Origin: Gnetum montanum | Lineage: Eukaryota > Streptophyta > Gnetopsida > Gnetales > Gnetaceae | Direction of reading: 5' to 3' | Length of the DNA stretch: 64,000 bases | NCBI GenBank assembly: GCA_015680685.1 | Contig: MNCI01027120.1 | Location: forward strand, 357,390-421,389 | Shown here: positions 61,263-64,000 of the stretch, in pieces | Position numbering within the stretch: the stretch's first letter is position 1 | Layout of the letters: the number at the start of each line of letters is the position of its first letter | The notes under the pieces: generated by a model | What the model saw: only the letters and a program-made list of their open reading frames with translations | The model's database searches: none | Told to the model about the DNA's origin: nothing | Translations under genes and position numbers: made by a program

Positions 61263-61878
61263 NNNNNNNNNNNNNNNNNNNNNNNNNNNNNNNNNNNNNN
61301 NNNNNNNNNNNNNNNNNNNNNNNNNNNNNNNNNNNNNNNNNNNNNNNNNNNNNNNNNNNNNNNNNNNNNNNNNNNNNNNNNNNNNNNNNNNNNNNNNNNN
61401 NNNNNNNNNNNNNNNNNNNNNNNNNNNNNNNNNNNNNNNNNNNNNNNNNNNNNNNNNNNNNNNNNNNNNNNNNNNNNNNNNNNNNNNNNNNNNNNNNNNN
61501 NNNNNNNNNNNNNNNNNNNNNNNNNNNNNNNNNNNNNNNNNNNNNNNNNNNNNNNNNNNNNNNNNNNNNNNNNNNNNNNNNNNNNNNNNNNNNNNNNNNN
61601 NNNNNNNNNNNNNNNNNNNNNNNNNNNNNNNNNNNNNNNNNNNNNNNNNNNNNNNNNNNNNNNNNNNNNNNNNNNNNNNNNNNNNNNNNNNNNNNNNNNN
61701 NNNNNNNNNNNNNNNNNNNNNNNNNNNNNNNNNNNNNNNNNNNNNNNNNNNNNNNNNNNNNNNNNNNNNNNNNNNNNNNNNNNNNNNNNNNNNNNNNNNN
61801 NNNNNNNNNNNNNNNNNNNNNNNNNNNNNNNNNNNNNNNNNNNNNNNNNNNNNNNNNNNNNNNNNNNNNNNNNNNNNN
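61263..61878. other. assembly gap (616 N) over the protease of element 5
   Basis: By comparison with element 1 the gap should hold the gag tail and the protease, about 1.1 kb. Either the N length is wrong or the copy has a deletion. Frames that cross it are artefacts. Confidence 0.95.
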
Positions 61879-63640
61879 CACATGGTGTCATTGTGTGTAA
61901 AAGGTATTAACCATAAAAAGTACATCCATCATAGCATGCAAGAAGTATGTCGAGACATCAAGTGTTCAAAGGTGTCTATATGTAGCAACCATAAAATAGA
62001 AAGGTACCTAGTGGCTAACAATAGATGATAACACTCCTTTAATAATATGAATGGAACCAGCGAAGCTTCTCATAAGTTCTTATATTGATAACATGGATGA
62101 AATGGAGTAGATTCATAACCAACTCTTTCATAAGGAAGTAGAAATGAAATGGGAAGAGTTGAAAATCCCTAATTATTTTAAGCAGGAGCCCCTTGAACTC
62201 TAGACATTACTAGAAACATTAGAATGTTTTTTTCTTGATAATGTTAAGCTAGTAATTATCAATGTCAATCTTACCAAAGAATAGAAAAAGAAGCTGCTAC
62301 AAGTTGTAAACAAATGACCAATAGCTTTTACCTAGTCATATCATGAGTTAACTAGAATAGATCCATGCATATGCTAGCATCAGATCTATATGGATTCCTC
62401 TATGAAGCTAATGGGGTCTTTATAGAGTATATTGAATCCAACGCTTAAGCAAGCTATTAAAGATGAAGTGGAATAACTTCTTGAGCATGATTTATCTATT
62501 CTATAGTAAACAATGAGTGTGTGATCCCACTCATTATTGTGCTAAGAAAAGGAAGAAAATAGAGAGCCTATATAGACTTTAGGCTGTTAAATATGTCTAC
62601 ATTCAAAGATCATTTTCCATTGTCATTTGTGGACTAAGTAGTGGATACACTTGCAAGATAATTACTACAATTTTCTAGATGATTATAGTGGTTATAACCA
62701 AATTCAAATCACACTAGAAAACTAGGTCAAGACAACTTTTACAAGTTCCTATGGAACTTTTACATATAAAAAGATGCCTTTTGGTCTTGTAATGCTCATG
62801 CAACTTTCCAATGCTTGGTACTTAGCATCTTCCAGCAATAAATTGGTAGTGCTGTGGAAGTCTTCATGGATGAATTTTGCACCTATGATACCAACTTTGA
62901 ACAAGCATTAAACCATCTAGAACAGGTGCTAAAACAATGTGTGAAAAAACACCTATGGCTCAACTCACAAAAGAGCCACTTGATGATCCAAGATGGCATT
63001 ATATTGGGGCACCATATGTTAGAAAAATAGATTGAGGTGGAGTCAGAAAAATAATTGTCATCCAAGCAACTTCAAACAGTAAAAGATGTGAGGTCATTCC
63101 TTAGCCATACTAGTTACTATAGGCACTTCATTGAGAATTTCTCTAAGATCTTCAAGCCATTGGTAGAGCTAACAAAGAAAGATGTAGTCTTTGAACAAGC
63201 CAAGGAATGTAAACAAGAATTCCAGTGATTAAAGTAAAAGCTTATAGAAACTCTAATTCTACATGTCCTAGATTGGTTCAGGTCATTCCACATAATGACA
63301 AATGCATCTAACTATGTGTTGGAAGTGGTGCTTACACAAATGATGATTAGAAACATCCATACTATATCCATCGTGCAAGCAAAAGAATTGTGGATGCACA
63401 ACTTAACTACACCATCATGAAGAAAGAACTCATGGAAGTGATATATGCCTTGGAAAAATTTAGGCACTATGTACTTAGATGTTCCATTTTTGTGCACATT
63501 GACCATAGTTCAATCTATTTGTTAATGAACAAGCCAATGATTGATTCGTGTTATAAGGTGACTAGTGATTTTGTAGGAATAGAAAAGGAACCAAGAACAT
63601 AGTTGCTAATTATTTGTCTTGGTTAAGATGGGATAGAAAG
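61879..63640 (+). pseudogene. Element 5 pol: protease tail, linker, RT, RNase H
   Basis: The protease tail (YLVANNR region) and the linker (EVP-type, about 62190-62460) lead into RT. VIPLIIVLRKGRK (62522) and YIDFRLLNM (62570) are followed by DHFPLSFVD (62610) and VEVFMDEFCTYD (62855-62890), the active-site box, with Glu at the second Asp. Then come NHLEQVLKQCVKKHLWLN, LMIQDGIILGHHM and VKDVRSFLSHTSYYRHFIEN (63084). RNase H is seen at 63.28-63.6 kb, with a 70-codon open part at 63390-63602 (LNYTIMKKELMEVIYALEKF, FVHIDHSSIYLLMNKP). Wording is like the Athila/Tat branch (inference). It is broken by many stops. Confidence 0.78.
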
Positions 63641-64000
63641 GAGGACAAAGAACCATTATCTAATTAATTTCTAGATGAGCTCCTCTTTTCTAAGTCCATT
63701 GAAGTTCAAAAACCAAAGATTACAAATTGGTATAATGACTTTCTCTCCTATATTCTCACATAGGAGACTCCTGTAAAATGGGATAATAAAAAGAAGCAAT
63801 AGTTTCTTTACTAGTTCAAGTATTACATGGAGATCCAAGGTAACCTTTATAAAGTTTGTGCCGATGGCTTGATGTAGATTAGTTGTAGATGCTCCAAGAT
63901 GATCTTAAAGGTCCTTGTAGGGGACATTACATAGGATGAAGAATGACTACAAAGATCATCATGACAAGATATTTTTAGCCAACGATTTTTAGAGATGCTC
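63641..64000 (+). pseudogene. Element 5 pol after RNase H, towards integrase (partial)
   Basis: WYNDFLSYI (63730), then YYMEIQGNLYKVCADGL-like peptide at about 63.81 kb and GPCRGHYIG near 63.91 kb align with element 2 at 53.03-53.24 kb, the region in front of the integrase zinc finger. The window ends before the integrase core. Confidence 0.6.

Larger units (their letters stand above)
58320..64000 (+). mobile_element. Element 5: autonomous-type relative of element 1 (5' part, runs off window)
   Basis: 5' LTR (58320-59179), tRNA-Asp primer site (59181-59198), gag (59340-61262), an N gap, then linker, reverse transcriptase and RNase H (62.2-63.6 kb) and the start of the integrase part (63.8 kb on) lie in order on the plus strand. 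Gag matches element 1 from its first codons (MASSHRNDSP) to the zinc knuckle. So element 5 shows what element 1 lacks. It carries many stops. Integrase proper and the 3' LTR lie beyond the window. Confidence 0.85.

Noticed and set aside
1-64000. tRNA, rRNA, riboswitch or bacterial-type operon features
   Set aside because: None was recognised on either strand by reading. Short or diverged tRNA relics could be missed without a structure search.

Overview
The window reads as nuclear DNA of a large, repeat-dense plant genome. It is AT-rich, has almost no intact coding capacity, and is built mostly from decayed Ty3/gypsy LTR retrotransposons, several nested inside one another. The tRNA-Asp type primer sites, plant-type gag/pol motifs and one decayed plant-style PPR gene place it in land plants. 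The very heavy C-to-T and G-to-A decay, the low gene density and the style of the PPR N-terminus make me lean towards a gymnosperm. That last step is inference. No complete host gene was found.

Layout. 1-5101: unassigned AT-rich DNA, a gag-like relic near 1.8-2.9 kb, then a degenerate repeat array built on a GTAGAACCAAAA/TTGGTTCTAC palindrome. 5107-12399: element 1, a complete gag-protease-only LTR element with matching 5-bp target duplications, inserted in that array (the array resumes at 12405). 12.8-16.5 kb: coding relics of unknown identity. 16.6-21.9 kb: element B, a chromovirus-like gag-pol relic whose integrase is split by a solo LTR (19484-20358) of the element 1 superfamily. 22.8-23.2 kb: a LINE reverse transcriptase relic (minus). 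25.4-27.0 kb: element 6, a protease fragment (minus). 27.4-29.06 kb: a GC-richer island with a PPR pseudogene (minus). 29.2-30.8 kb: an LTR-like promoter region with a 21-bp tandem repeat. 30.8-33.7 kb: element 7 (minus), gag plus primer site plus LTR.

36.2-54.3 kb is a three-level nest. The pol of element 2 (plus) is split by element 3 (38608-53016, TSD CCACT), which is itself split by element 4 (42864-49400, minus, chromovirus type). From 58320 to the end of the window lies the 5' part of element 5, an autonomous-type (but dead) relative of element 1 with 5' LTR, primer site, gag, reverse transcriptase and RNase H.

How the parts relate. Elements 1, 3, 2, 5, 6, 7 and the solo LTR belong to one superfamily: those LTRs whose ends could be read start as TGATGA-like and end in TCA-like bases, the readable primer sites match tRNA-Asp, and gag/PR are related. 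Elements 1 and 3 lack reverse transcriptase and integrase, so they would have depended on enzymes from partners such as elements 2 and 5. Every pol copy seen carries stops or active-site changes. Two long N runs (7250-7583, 61263-61878) and one single N (13611) limit what can be said.
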